Assembly: GCF_900111565.1 (NCBI RefSeq)
Contig: NZ_FOIK01000003.1
Span: 372,001 to 436,000 of the forward strand
DNA length: 64,000 bases
From: Paenibacillus sp. NFR01
GTDB taxonomy: Bacteria; Bacillota; Bacilli; Paenibacillales; Paenibacillaceae
Reading direction: 5' to 3'
The notes under the pieces were generated by a model, which saw only the letters and a list, made by a program, of their open reading frames with translations, was not told where the DNA came from and ran no database searches. Numbering within the stretch: the stretch's first letter is position 1; every line of letters starts with the position of its first letter. This document shows, in pieces, positions 56,215 to 64,000 of the stretch. Position numbers and translations under genes: made by a program.

Positions 56215-57135
56215 ATGTTAAGAGTCACTTCAAATATGATGAACTCGCAGCTACTGCTGAATTTGAACCGTAATGCGCGTACCATGAATGATACGCAACT
56301 TCAGCTCAGCACAGGCCGTAAAATAAATAAGCCCTCTGATGATCCGGTAGGAATCACGTACTCCCTTCGTTATCGTGCCGAACTATCCGCTAACTCGCAG
56401 TATCAGGAGAATGTGGATGCGGCAACTTCATGGCTTGATTTTAACGATACGGTTTTGACAGAGGCTGGGGATGTTATCCAACGTTTGAGAGAGTTGACCG
56501 TCGACGGCGCAAACGGTACGAATAACCAAACGGCTTTGGACAGCATAAATGAAGAGGTCAAACAATTAAAGTCCCAGTTGCTCGATATTGCAAATAGCCA
56601 ATTTAACGGAAAATATATTTTTAACGGCCAGCAGTATGACAAGAAACCGTATGATTTTCCGACAGGCCCTGACGGAACGCTGGACACTTCGGGCGCTGCG
56701 CTTGTAACTACGGATAGCGGGTTAATCAATTATACGGTAGGAGACAGCGTCCAGCTTCCTATTAATATTACCGGGAATGAAGTGTTTGGCGGAGACGAAG
56801 CGGATAATATCTTCAAGGTGCTGGATAATATCTCTGCTGCTTTAGCCGCGGGAAAAACAACGGAGCTATCGAATCAACTTGGGAACATTGACACCCGTAT
56901 GAGTAAAATGGAAGCGATTCAGGCAAATGTCGGCGCGAAAACAAACCGTATTGAATTAATGGAGAACCGGTTAAGCGATCTTGAGGTCAATCTAACCGAT
57001 CTGCAGTCCAAAACGGAAGATAGTGATTATGCCGAATTAGTAATGCAATCGAAGATCCAAGAAAATATCTATAACGCCTCCCTATCGGTCGGCTCCAAAA
57101 TTATTCAGACTTCACTGGTGGATTTTATAAACTAA
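56215..57135 (+). CDS. flgL: Flagellar hook-associated protein FlgL
   Basis: A 306-residue flagellin-like junction protein. The N-terminal helix MNSQLLLNLNRNARTMNDTQLQLSTGRKINKPSDDPVG and C-terminal LVMQSKIQENIYNASLSVGSKIIQTSLVDFIN are diagnostic. AAGGAGGA lies upstream; it follows flgK by 17 bases. Confidence 0.95.
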   Translation: MLRVTSNMMNSQLLLNLNRNARTMNDTQLQLSTGRKINKPSDDPVGITYSLRYRAELSANSQYQENVDAATSWLDFNDTVLTEAGDVIQRLRELTVDGANGTNNQTALDSINEEVKQLKSQLLDIANSQFNGKYIFNGQQYDKKPYDFPTGPDGTLDTSGAALVTTDSGLINYTVGDSVQLPINITGNEVFGGDEADNIFKVLDNISAALAAGKTTELSNQLGNIDTRMSKMEAIQANVGAKTNRIELMENRLSDLEVNLTDLQSKTEDSDYAELVMQSKIQENIYNASLSVGSKIIQTSLVDFIN

Positions 57136-57153
57136 TGTGGAGGAGACGATGAA

Positions 57154-57720
57154 GTGATCCAGCCTCTCGTTCAGATCCGTCAAACCTATGCGCTTATCGG
57201 AATGGATTCCACATCTGCAACCTTATCGATTTCACAGCCGCCGGCCGATATGCAAATTAATACTACCCCTGGCGAACTTACTGTCCACTCTCCCGGGCCT
57301 GAAGTCCATATTGATCAGTCGGCGGCAAGGGCGGCCTACACAGGCGGAACTTATCCGGAGATGAGTCAGAGAATATATTCAGGTGTTCAAGAAATTTGGC
57401 TTCAAGGTATAGCAAAACGTGTTGAGCAGGGAGACCGTATGGCGGAATTTTTCAAACCTGGCAACACTATAGCAGAGGTTTACGGAACCGACTGGCAGAT
57501 AGAATCGCTCCCCGATATTCGCGGCGTCGCTTCTTTCGATAATGTGGATATTGATATTCAAGCAGTGGCACCGAGCATTGAGTATCGCCCCGCCGAAGTC
57601 CATATTCAAGTGCAGACCCATCAGCCGGATATTGAATATCAGCCTGGAAGTCTGGATATATATTTGCGTCAGAAGGCCTCGCTAAGCTTTATCCCGCCGG
57701 AAATTGACACACGCATGTAA
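57154..57720 (+). CDS. yviE: DUF6470 family protein (YviE-like)
   Basis: A 188-residue protein between flgL and fliW, as in Bacillus. Its sequence has repeated beta-strand pairs of the type IEYRPAEVHIQVQTHQPDIEYQPGSLDIYL. There is no signal or membrane segment. The function is unknown. The start is GTG 57154 after GGAGGAGA. A terminator follows, ending the flgM operon. Confidence 0.8.
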   Translation: MIQPLVQIRQTYALIGMDSTSATLSISQPPADMQINTTPGELTVHSPGPEVHIDQSAARAAYTGGTYPEMSQRIYSGVQEIWLQGIAKRVEQGDRMAEFFKPGNTIAEVYGTDWQIESLPDIRGVASFDNVDIDIQAVAPSIEYRPAEVHIQVQTHQPDIEYQPGSLDIYLRQKASLSFIPPEIDTRM

Positions 57721-57724
57721 TATG

Positions 57725-57767
57725 AAAAGCTGTAGATGGTTGTTCACAAGCCTTCTATAGCTTTTTT
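57725..57767 (+). terminator. Terminator after yviE
   Basis: AAGCTGTAGA (57727-57736) pairs with TCTATAGCTT (57754-57763) with one G-T pair, flanked by AA and T. Confidence 0.85.
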
Positions 57768-57820
57768 GTTAATGTATGTTATCTAAGAGATTACAAGATG
57801 AACGCAAAGGAGTGTAAGCA

Positions 57821-58267
57821 ATGCTTATAGAAACATCTGCATGGGGAACACTGGAAATCAGTGAGGATCAGGTATACAACTTTCCCAAGGGGATTCCAGG
57901 ATTCGAGGAGGAAACTGAATTTGCTTTGATTCATTTCGAGGAGGGTCCATTCTCGTACTTATGTTCGTTAAAGAACGATGCCCTTTCATTCTTAATTTGT
58001 GATCCGTTTGTTTTTCATCCGGAATATGAATTTGAGCTTCCCCAGAGTGATATAGATGAATTGAAGATTCAGGATTCTGTGATCGTCCGGAGCATTGTTA
58101 CATTACGTGAACCTGTGGATCAGTCTACATTGAATCTGCTGGCCCCGGTGGTACTGAATCCGATCACAAAAACCGGAAAGCAAACCGTATTGCATACATC
58201 CGCATATCAAGCCAGACATCCGCTTTGGGCGCCAGATATGGCCCGGATTAAAAAGGAGGGTGAATAA
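57821..58267 (+). CDS. fliW: Flagellar assembly factor FliW
   Basis: A 148-residue protein that binds CsrA and also flagellin, so that free flagellin releases CsrA to repress hag translation. [26 protein letters not shown] at the N-terminus is the family hallmark. GCAAAGGAGTG precedes the start. It is one base from csrA and just upstream of hag, the full regulatory triad. Confidence 0.95.
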   Translation: MLIETSAWGTLEISEDQVYNFPKGIPGFEEETEFALIHFEEGPFSYLCSLKNDALSFLICDPFVFHPEYEFELPQSDIDELKIQDSVIVRSIVTLREPVDQSTLNLLAPVVLNPITKTGKQTVLHTSAYQARHPLWAPDMARIKKEGE

Positions 58268-58268
58268 G

Positions 58269-58505
58269 ATGCTTGTCTTGTCCCGAAAAAAAGGAGAGTC
58301 CATCATCATTCAGGATCAGATCGAATTGACCATTTTGAGTGTAGAAGGGGACACAGTAAAGGTCGGCATTAAAGCGCCCAAGCATATCGATATTTTCCGG
58401 CAGGAGGTTTATCTGTCCATTAAAGAAGCCAACAAGGAGTCTGCAGTTGCTCCAACGCAAGTGAACCTGGCGGCATTGATGGAGAGGTTAAAGGCAGGAC
58501 AATAA
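58269..58505 (+). CDS. csrA: Carbon storage regulator / translational repressor CsrA
   Basis: A 78-residue RNA-binding dimer with the invariant N-terminal strand [20 protein letters not shown] and [16 protein letters not shown]; the Gram-positive C-terminal extension that contacts FliW is present. ATG 58269 follows AAAGGAGGGTGA. It represses hag by binding GGA motifs over its ribosome binding site (see 58610-58645). Confidence 0.96.
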   Translation: MLVLSRKKGESIIIQDQIELTILSVEGDTVKVGIKAPKHIDIFRQEVYLSIKEANKESAVAPTQVNLAALMERLKAGQ

Positions 58506-58533
58506 TTTTTTTCTGAATTTATCATCTAGGCTA

Positions 58534-58560
58534 TAAACAATGGGACAAACTGGACGATAT
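58534..58560 (+). promoter_or_regulatory. Sigma-D promoter of hag
   Basis: TAAA (58534-58537), 15-base spacer, GACGATAT (58553-58560), seven of eight matches to the sigma-D -10 and ideal spacing. The leader is about 90 bases. Confidence 0.9.
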
Positions 58561-58609
58561 ATATAATAAGACGCTAACCGGAGGGGCGGCCGACCTTAAC
58601 GGTAGCGTA

Positions 58610-58645
58610 ACCACATGGATGTGGTAAAACTTATTTCAGGGAGGA
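58610..58645 (+). promoter_or_regulatory. Two CsrA-binding sites in the hag leader
   Basis: Site 1 is the hairpin ACCACATGGATGTGGT (58610-58625), presenting GGA in its loop and close to the CsrA consensus RUACARGGAUGU. Site 2 is the ribosome binding site CAGGGAGGAA (58637-58646), also with GGA. This two-site layout, one upstream and one over the Shine-Dalgarno, matches the B. subtilis hag leader. Confidence 0.8.
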
Positions 58646-58654
58646 AATTCCACA

Positions 58655-59881
58655 ATGATTATCAATCACAATATCACTGCGCTGAACACGTCTCGCCAGT
58701 TGAACAACAACACAAACGCACAAAGCAAGAACATTGAAAAACTGTCTTCCGGACTTCGCATCAACCGTGCCGGCGATGACGCTGCAGGCCTGGCAATCTC
58801 CGAAAAAATGCGCGCTCAAATCCGCGGTCTGGATCAAGCGAGCCGCAATGCTCAAGACGGTATCTCTTTGATTCAAACAGCCGAAGGCGCGTTGAGCGAA
58901 ACTCACAGCATCCTGCAACGTATGCGTGAACTTTCCGTTCAATCCGCCAATGATACAAATACTTCTACCGACCGCGGCGAAATCCAGAAGGAAATGAACC
59001 AACTGACTTCGGAAATCAACCGTATCGGCAACACAACAGAATTCAATAACCAAAAGCTGTTGAATGGTGGTAAATCCGCTACTGCAGGAGCTACTGCTGC
59101 TGCTAGCGCGTTTACGATTAAGGCAGCTGGCGCATCCGGTATCACTAATGTCAAAGTTGGTTCTACTACATTGTCCGGATTGACAATTGCTTCCGGTACT
59201 TCTGCTGCTTCGGGTGCTGCCAAAATTGCTAATGCGATCAACGCTAATGCAACATTGAGTGCTTCCTATACAGCTTCCGTAAGTGGCAGTGCAGTAGTTA
59301 TTACTAACAAAACACTGGGTCATGTGGCCGCTTCTGGTCAAGTGAAGCTTACTGCAGGCGGTAGCGGTGTTCAATCTTCGGGTATTAAATCTTCCGGGGA
59401 CAACGGCAAAGATCAATCCGTAACCCTGCAAATCGGTGCCAACCAATCGCAAAGCTTCTCTGTAGACATCAATGACATGACGTCGGTGAAACTGGGTATT
59501 TCCAGCGCAACCGGTGGCACTGGATTTACTTCCACGAAGACCGTTACAGACGGAACAAACAGCACAACTGCTGAATACTCGTTGAATGTATCCACGTATT
59601 CCGGCGCATCTGCAGCGATCACTGCAATCGATACTGCAATCTCGACGGTATCCTCGGAACGTTCTAAACTGGGTGCTTTCCAAAACCGTTTGGAACACAC
59701 CATCAACAACCTGGATACTTCCTCGGAGAACCTGACTTCCGCGGAATCCCGTATCCGTGACGTGGACATGGCGAAAGAAATGATGAGCCAGTCCAAGAAC
59801 AGCATCCTGGCGCAAGCTGCGCAAGCTATGCTTGCTCAAGCCAACCAACAACCGCAAGGCGTGCTTCAATTGCTCCGTTAA
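58655..59881 (+). CDS. hag: Flagellin
   Basis: The 408-residue filament protein. D0/D1 regions are conserved at the N-terminus (MIINHNITALNTSRQLNNNT, SSGLRINRAGDDAAGLAISEKMR) and the C-terminus (SRIRDVDMAKEMMSQSKNSILAQAAQAMLAQANQQPQGVLQLLR). The middle (about residues 145-310) is Ser/Thr/Ala/Gly-rich, a good target for O-glycosylation by the Maf enzyme encoded downstream. Codon bias indicates high expression. It has a sigma-D promoter, CsrA control and its own terminator. Confidence 0.97.
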   Translation: MIINHNITALNTSRQLNNNTNAQSKNIEKLSSGLRINRAGDDAAGLAISEKMRAQIRGLDQASRNAQDGISLIQTAEGALSETHSILQRMRELSVQSANDTNTSTDRGEIQKEMNQLTSEINRIGNTTEFNNQKLLNGGKSATAGATAAASAFTIKAAGASGITNVKVGSTTLSGLTIASGTSAASGAAKIANAINANATLSASYTASVSGSAVVITNKTLGHVAASGQVKLTAGGSGVQSSGIKSSGDNGKDQSVTLQIGANQSQSFSVDINDMTSVKLGISSATGGTGFTSTKTVTDGTNSTTAEYSLNVSTYSGASAAITAIDTAISTVSSERSKLGAFQNRLEHTINNLDTSSENLTSAESRIRDVDMAKEMMSQSKNSILAQAAQAMLAQANQQPQGVLQLLR

Positions 59882-59894
59882 GATTCAAGATTTT

Positions 59895-59941
59895 AAAGAC
59901 TATCTGTCAGCAGCTTAACTGCTGGCGGGTAGTCTTTTTCT
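59895..59941 (+). terminator. Strong terminator after hag
   Basis: AAAGACTA (59895-59902) pairs with TAGTCTTT (59930-59937), and inside it CAGCAG (59908-59913) with CTGCTG (59919-59924); T-rich tail. Confidence 0.95.
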
Positions 59942-59960
59942 ATTTTTAGGCGGATTTTGA

Positions 59961-59988
59961 TAATCATTATGTCATTTGATGTCGATAT
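59961..59988 (+). promoter_or_regulatory. Sigma-D-like promoter of the flagellin glycosylation cluster
   Basis: TAAT (59961-59964), 16-base spacer, GTCGATAT (59981-59988), seven of eight in the -10. An overlapping TATAAT at 59986-59991 has no -35. Confidence 0.5.
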
Positions 59989-60030
59989 AATAGATAATGA
60001 ATGAAACCAGGTATAGAAGGAGGAACTCCG

Positions 60031-60639
60031 ATGCGGGTAATCATTGCCGGAGAAATAGCAGTATACACGGATGTTGTTGCAAATAGCGAATCTATAATTG
60101 AGGTTATACAAGAGAAGCTTGATCAGAAGCAAATGGTCCTTAGCCACATCGTCGCGGACGGGCTTGAAATTTATAGCGAGATTGACTCTTACCTCAGCAC
60201 GCATCTATCAGACATTGAGGAAGTAATTGTCGTTGGTTTATCCTTACAGGAAGCTCTTTCTCAAAATATGATATCGGCCGTTCAATACGTGGAACGTGCA
60301 ACTCCTGAAGTAGAAGTGCTCATTAACCAAATCATTCAAGGCTCCAGTGCGCAGGGATGGGAGACGTTTGCGGAGCTTGCAGAAGGGCTGGAATGGATGC
60401 TTCAATTTTTGAGTCTGATGGAGAACAATCAGAGTGCCGCGGCGGATTCTTCTGTGTTCACTCCGCTTCGCACGGAACTCGAAGCTGTGCTAGGATCCTT
60501 GCAGGAAGCGATGAATAATGAAGACATTGTCCTCATCGCAGACGTGTTAAAGTATGAATTAATCCCCTACTTTTCAAGCTTTCAAAAACAGATCAATCCA
60601 TTAATAGATAATGAGGATGCCTCCCATGATACTATCTAA
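60031..60639 (+). CDS. Hypothetical protein upstream of Maf
   Basis: A 202-residue soluble protein, acidic and mostly helical after an N-terminal beta-alpha part (MRVIIAGEIAVYTD). I do not recognise the family. ATG 60031 follows AGAAGGAGGAA; ATG 60001 lacks a site. Its last 14 bases overlap the maf start, so the two are translationally coupled. With a sigma-D-like promoter ahead, it is probably a Maf partner or flagellin-related factor; this is inference. Confidence 0.7.
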   Translation: MRVIIAGEIAVYTDVVANSESIIEVIQEKLDQKQMVLSHIVADGLEIYSEIDSYLSTHLSDIEEVIVVGLSLQEALSQNMISAVQYVERATPEVEVLINQIIQGSSAQGWETFAELAEGLEWMLQFLSLMENNQSAAADSSVFTPLRTELEAVLGSLQEAMNNEDIVLIADVLKYELIPYFSSFQKQINPLIDNEDASHDTI

Positions 60640-62485
60640 AAATGCAGCTATATTAGAGCGGCTTTTCCCAGTCACGTGGAAGTTCATTATGGATAAAGGA
60701 CATTCGCCTCTAACCGAAACGGTTCAGGTCGTCGATACGCCGGTAAATGTTCCGACCCTGAAAATCATGCAGGATCAGCGTTCATTTTTTGTCCATAGCA
60801 AATATCATCCTCTGGAGGAAGCAGAGACATTTGTTCAGTCCTTTGGCGATGAAATTACAGCCAAGCATATCTTCTTTTACGGTATGGGCATGGGTTATCA
60901 TATTGAAGCATTTATGATGAAGCACCCGGAGTGCTCCTTCTCCATTTATGAACCTCGATATGAGATCTTTGAAACGTACCTTAGTCATTGCTGCTTGGAT
61001 AATTTACCGCTCTCTCAGCTGAAAAATATCTACATTGAAGATGGAATTGGTTCAACTCCAATCTATGTAGATCATTTTATAAAGAACGTGAAAGAAGAGA
61101 CATTGCTAGTTTTTTATCCGGCCTATGAAAGAATCTATAAAGAACAGGCGGAATTATTTCATCAATTATTCAAGCAGGGTGTCGCAAATAAAAGACAGTC
61201 ATTGGCAATTAACGCGAGCTATCAGGAACGTTGGACATACAATTCATTAATGAATTTCCGGCCCGTTCTGCAGACTCCGAATGCAGTTCGGAATTTGAAG
61301 CCCTATTTTGAAGGTACAACGGTGATCCTAGCAGCGGCCGGTCCTTCCCTTCAAGACGAATTTGAAAATCTGCGGACGATTAAACAGCAAGGATTGGCTT
61401 ATATTTTTGCCGTTGGCTCCGCGAATAAGGCGCTTATCAGTGAAGGTATAATGCCGGACGCCATTTGCAGTTATGATCCAACGCCGCTTAACCAGCGGGT
61501 GTTTCAGGATATTGTGGAACAAGGCATCGATAGCATTCCCCTGTTTTTTGGGAGCAGCGTAGGCTTTGAAGTTGTACGCGATTACCCGGGTCCAAAACTG
61601 CACATGTTTATCAATCAGGATACGATATCTCCCTTCTACCTAAAAGGACAGTTGAACGACGACGAAATCCTCTCCGATGCACCCTCTATCGCTGTAGTTA
61701 CGCTAGAGCTGATGCGTAATCTTGGATGCCGCTCGGTAGCATTGGTAGGTCAAAACTTTGGGTATCGAGATAATCGCATTTATTCTTCAGGAATCGTATA
61801 TAAAGACATTCCGGCAGAGCTTACGGAAGCCGCCAAGGCAGAATTGATCTGGGTCCCTGGAACTGATGGGGAAAATGTGGCAACCCATGCATCCCACAAT
61901 TCTGCAAGAGAACAAATGGAGATGTACATCAAGAGGTTCTCCTCTCTAGAGGTTCTTAACTCGACCAAAGGCGGGGCGAGTATAGCCGGGGCTCCGTTTA
62001 AGCCGCTGGAAGAAATCATGGAAGAAAGAATGGCCGGAAGAGTCGTTGCCGAGAATTGGTTGGAGCAGGCCAAGTTGTCGTACGATATTGCTGGTGTACA
62101 GAAACAAGCTCGCACTATGAAACAAGCAAATCTTGATTTTCAATATACCATTGAGGCTATGGTCAAACTATTCAAGAAAATGGGCGAATCTATCGAAGTA
62201 TCCGACGAGCGCCAACTGGAAAAAATATTCGCCAAGTTTGATAAAAAATTGCAACAGTTTACAGCTAATAAATTTTATGAAGTCTTCATTTTGCCGATGG
62301 TTCGTGTACACCTGGAGATTCTGCAGAAGTCCACGAATGATATCCGGTCGATATCAAATTTGGTGGATCGCGGAAAGCAGGCATTGGATGCTTATGGACG
62401 TTATATTTATGAATGCCGGCAATGCTGGTATCAGATTGAATCCCCTTATAACGAGCTTCAGCAGGAGTTATTAAAGGAAGACTAG
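60626..62485 (+). CDS. Motility accessory factor, Maf-type flagellin glycosyltransferase
   Basis: A 619-residue DUF115/MAF_flag10 protein. The central Rossmann-like domain with VILAAAGPSLQDEFENL and AVGSANKALISEGIMPDAICSYDPT (about residues 230-290) is the family core, followed by VALVGQNFGYRDNRIYSSG near residue 372. Maf proteins attach nonulosonic acids such as legionaminic or pseudaminic acid to Ser/Thr of flagellin in the cytoplasm before export. ATG 60626 has GAGGAT seven bases upstream. Position between hag and leg genes supports the role. Confidence 0.87.
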   Translation: MILSKNAAILERLFPVTWKFIMDKGHSPLTETVQVVDTPVNVPTLKIMQDQRSFFVHSKYHPLEEAETFVQSFGDEITAKHIFFYGMGMGYHIEAFMMKHPECSFSIYEPRYEIFETYLSHCCLDNLPLSQLKNIYIEDGIGSTPIYVDHFIKNVKEETLLVFYPAYERIYKEQAELFHQLFKQGVANKRQSLAINASYQERWTYNSLMNFRPVLQTPNAVRNLKPYFEGTTVILAAAGPSLQDEFENLRTIKQQGLAYIFAVGSANKALISEGIMPDAICSYDPTPLNQRVFQDIVEQGIDSIPLFFGSSVGFEVVRDYPGPKLHMFINQDTISPFYLKGQLNDDEILSDAPSIAVVTLELMRNLGCRSVALVGQNFGYRDNRIYSSGIVYKDIPAELTEAAKAELIWVPGTDGENVATHASHNSAREQMEMYIKRFSSLEVLNSTKGGASIAGAPFKPLEEIMEERMAGRVVAENWLEQAKLSYDIAGVQKQARTMKQANLDFQYTIEAMVKLFKKMGESIEVSDERQLEKIFAKFDKKLQQFTANKFYEVFILPMVRVHLEILQKSTNDIRSISNLVDRGKQALDAYGRYIYECRQCWYQIESPYNELQQELLKED

Positions 62486-62518
62486 TGCTGCTCATAAAGT
62501 GGCAGGAAGGTGATGTCC

Positions 62519-63502
62519 ATGAAACAGACCGTTCTTGTAACAGGCGCCGATGGTTTTATCGGAAGCCATCTGACAGAAAGCTTACTTGAAGCCGGATATA
62601 AAGTACGAGCCTTCGTATACTATAATTCGTTCAACAGTTGGGGATGGCTAGATACGTTACCGAAAGAGAAACTATCGCAGATCGAAATTTTCGCAGGAGA
62701 TATCCGCGATCCCAATGGGGTCCGTGAGGCAATGAAGGGAATCGACGTGGTTTATCATCTTGCGGCGCTTATCGCCATTCCCTTCAGTTACCATTCACCG
62801 GATTCCTACGTTGATACGAATATCAAAGGGACTTTAAATGTGCTGCAGGCTGCAAGGGATTTCAATACAAGCCGGGTATTGGTTACCTCAACCTCTGAAG
62901 TATACGGGACAGCACGATATGTTCCCATTGATGAGGCTCATCCCTTCCAGGGACAATCTCCTTATTCGGCTACCAAAATTGGTGCGGACCGCATCGCGGA
63001 GAGCTTCTACCGTAGTTTCGGCTTACCTGTCAGCATTGTAAGACCTTTTAATACGTATGGCCCGCGCCAATCGGCCAGAGCCATCATTCCAACGATAATT
63101 ACGCAGCTGCTGAGCGGAAGCAACGAAATCAAGCTGGGCTCGTTATCCCCGACCCGGGATTTCAATTATGTTAAAGACACAGCAGCGGGATTTATTGCAA
63201 TCGCGCAAAGCGAAATGACCATTGGTGAAGAAATCAATATTGCCACGCAGCAAGAAATTTCAATTGGTGAACTGGCAAATGAGCTTATCGGACAGATCAA
63301 TCCGCAAGCCACCATCATCTGTGACGAGCAGCGGCTTCGGCCGGAGAAAAGCGAAGTGGAGCGCTTGCTGGGCAGCAATGAGAAAATTATGTCTTTGACA
63401 AATTGGCGGCCCAAGTATTCTTTTAAGGATGGAATTGCTGAAACGATTTCATTCCTGAGGGGAAATCTGGACAGATATAAAACGGATATCTACAACCTAT
63501 AA
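62519..63502 (+). CDS. legB: NAD-dependent sugar-nucleotide 4,6-dehydratase (LegB-like)
   Basis: A 327-residue short-chain dehydrogenase-type enzyme. The NAD site is TGADGFIGSHL (residues 7-17), the Ser is in STSEVYGTA, and the active-site YSATK is near residue 155. The sequence resembles LegB, which acts on GDP-GlcNAc to begin legionaminic acid synthesis. The next gene is LegC-like, the usual partner. The exact nucleotide cannot be decided from sequence alone. ATG 62519 follows AGGAAGG. Confidence 0.8.
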   Translation: MKQTVLVTGADGFIGSHLTESLLEAGYKVRAFVYYNSFNSWGWLDTLPKEKLSQIEIFAGDIRDPNGVREAMKGIDVVYHLAALIAIPFSYHSPDSYVDTNIKGTLNVLQAARDFNTSRVLVTSTSEVYGTARYVPIDEAHPFQGQSPYSATKIGADRIAESFYRSFGLPVSIVRPFNTYGPRQSARAIIPTIITQLLSGSNEIKLGSLSPTRDFNYVKDTAAGFIAIAQSEMTIGEEINIATQQEISIGELANELIGQINPQATIICDEQRLRPEKSEVERLLGSNEKIMSLTNWRPKYSFKDGIAETISFLRGNLDRYKTDIYNL

Positions 63503-63514
63503 GAGGTGGTTTCT

Positions 63515-64000
63515 TTGGAGAAGTTTATTCCTTTGTCTGTTCCTAATCTGAAGGGAAATGAATTGAAATATGTCACGGAAGCTATCACAAGCGAGTGGGT
63601 ATCTACCGGTGGCAGTATGATAAACCGGTTTGAGGAAGATATGGCAACCTATTTAGGTGCCGATGCAGCTGTGGCCTGTCAGAGCGGCACTGCTGGTCTT
63701 CATCTATCGTTGTTGACTGCGGGTGTTGGGCCGGAAGATGAGGTTCTGGTGCCCACACTAACATTTATTGCCGCCGTAAATCCAGTAACTTATGTGGGAG
63801 CAAAGCCCGTTTTTCTGGATTGCGATGACTCATTGTGCCTGGATCCAGACAAGTTGGAAGCCTTTTGCAGAAATGAATGTATGTTGGAGCATGGGGTATT
63901 AATTAATAAACAGACGCACAGGCCTATTAAAGCTTTAGTTGTTGTACATGTCTTCGGCAATATGGCAGATATGGAGAGAATCATGCTTGTTGCTGAGACA
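63515..64000 (+). CDS. legC: DegT/DnrJ/EryC1 aminotransferase (LegC-like), 5' part
   Basis: The frame is open to the window end, so only the first 162 residues are seen. The start is TTG 63515 after AAGAGGTGG. The N-terminus (FIPLSVPNLKGNELKYVTEAITSEWVSTGG) is typical of LegC, the PLP aminotransferase acting on the 4-keto product of LegB. CQSGTAGLHLSL is the phosphate-binding region, and EVLVPTLTFIAAVNPVTYVGAKPVFLD follows. The PLP lysine lies beyond the window. Confidence 0.85.
   Translation, partial: MEKFIPLSVPNLKGNELKYVTEAITSEWVSTGGSMINRFEEDMATYLGADAAVACQSGTAGLHLSLLTAGVGPEDEVLVPTLTFIAAVNPVTYVGAKPVFLDCDDSLCLDPDKLEAFCRNECMLEHGVLINKQTHRPIKALVVVHVFGNMADMERIMLVAET

Noticed and set aside
60001..60030. 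Earlier ATG of the gene upstream of maf
   Set aside because: AGAAGGAGGAA lies inside this segment and points to ATG 60031.

Overview
The window is chromosomal DNA of an endospore-forming, flagellated, S-layer-bearing Firmicute, most likely Paenibacillus or a close relative. The evidence is the Bacillus-like gene order (ywlC-mntP-ywlE-ywlG-glyA-upp-atp operon-murA-spoIID-spoIIQ-spoIIID-mbl-flhOP-fabZ), sporulation genes with matching sigma-F/E/G type promoters, SLH-domain proteins beside csaB, and a degSU-comF-flgM-flgKL-fliW-csrA-hag motility block. Every gene I can support lies on the + strand.

Layout. 1-6.4 kb: ywlC (5' end cut off), mntP, ywlE, a ZTP-type riboswitch with terminator, ywlG, glyA, upp, and wecB (UDP-GlcNAc 2-epimerase). 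6.5-14 kb: the complete F1Fo ATP synthase operon atpZ-I-B-E-F-H-A-G-D-C, with intercistronic hairpins and three 39-bp tandem repeats just before atpC. 14-22 kb: ywzB-like gene, murA, four palindromic repeats, spoIID, spoIIQ, spoIIID, mbl, flhO, flhP and an EpuA-like gene. 22-30 kb: a structured leader, fabZ, pgcA, and a cell-surface polymer block (DUF5693 membrane protein, csaB, tagA, tagO). 30-47.5 kb: cell-surface genes, namely two SLH proteins with C-terminal SLH triplets, a major S-layer-type protein with N-terminal SLH triplet, a SASP, metK, and a phosphodiester glycosidase. 47.5-53.6 kb: degS, degU, a short glycosyltransferase-like protein, comFA, comFC, yvyF. 53.7-60 kb: flgM, flgN, flgK, flgL, yviE, fliW, csrA, hag. 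60-64 kb: an unknown gene, a Maf flagellin glycosyltransferase, legB and the start of legC, the beginning of a nonulosonic-acid flagellin glycosylation cluster that runs off the window.

How it works together. wecB supplies UDP-ManNAc, tagO and tagA start a lipid-linked wall polymer, CsaB pyruvylates it, and SLH proteins dock on it; DUF5693, translationally coupled to csaB, is the best candidate for an undescribed member of this pathway. Reading intergenic DNA by eye gives a set of sigma-D-like promoters (TAAA, N15-16, GCCGATAW) ahead of flhO, flgM, hag and the maf cluster, and also ahead of both SLH proteins with C-terminal SLH domains, which suggests that surface remodelling is co-regulated with motility. 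The S-layer gene has tandem promoters, a long leader and two in-frame start sites with their own ribosome binding sites. All functional calls come from sequence reading and family knowledge; no database search was run.
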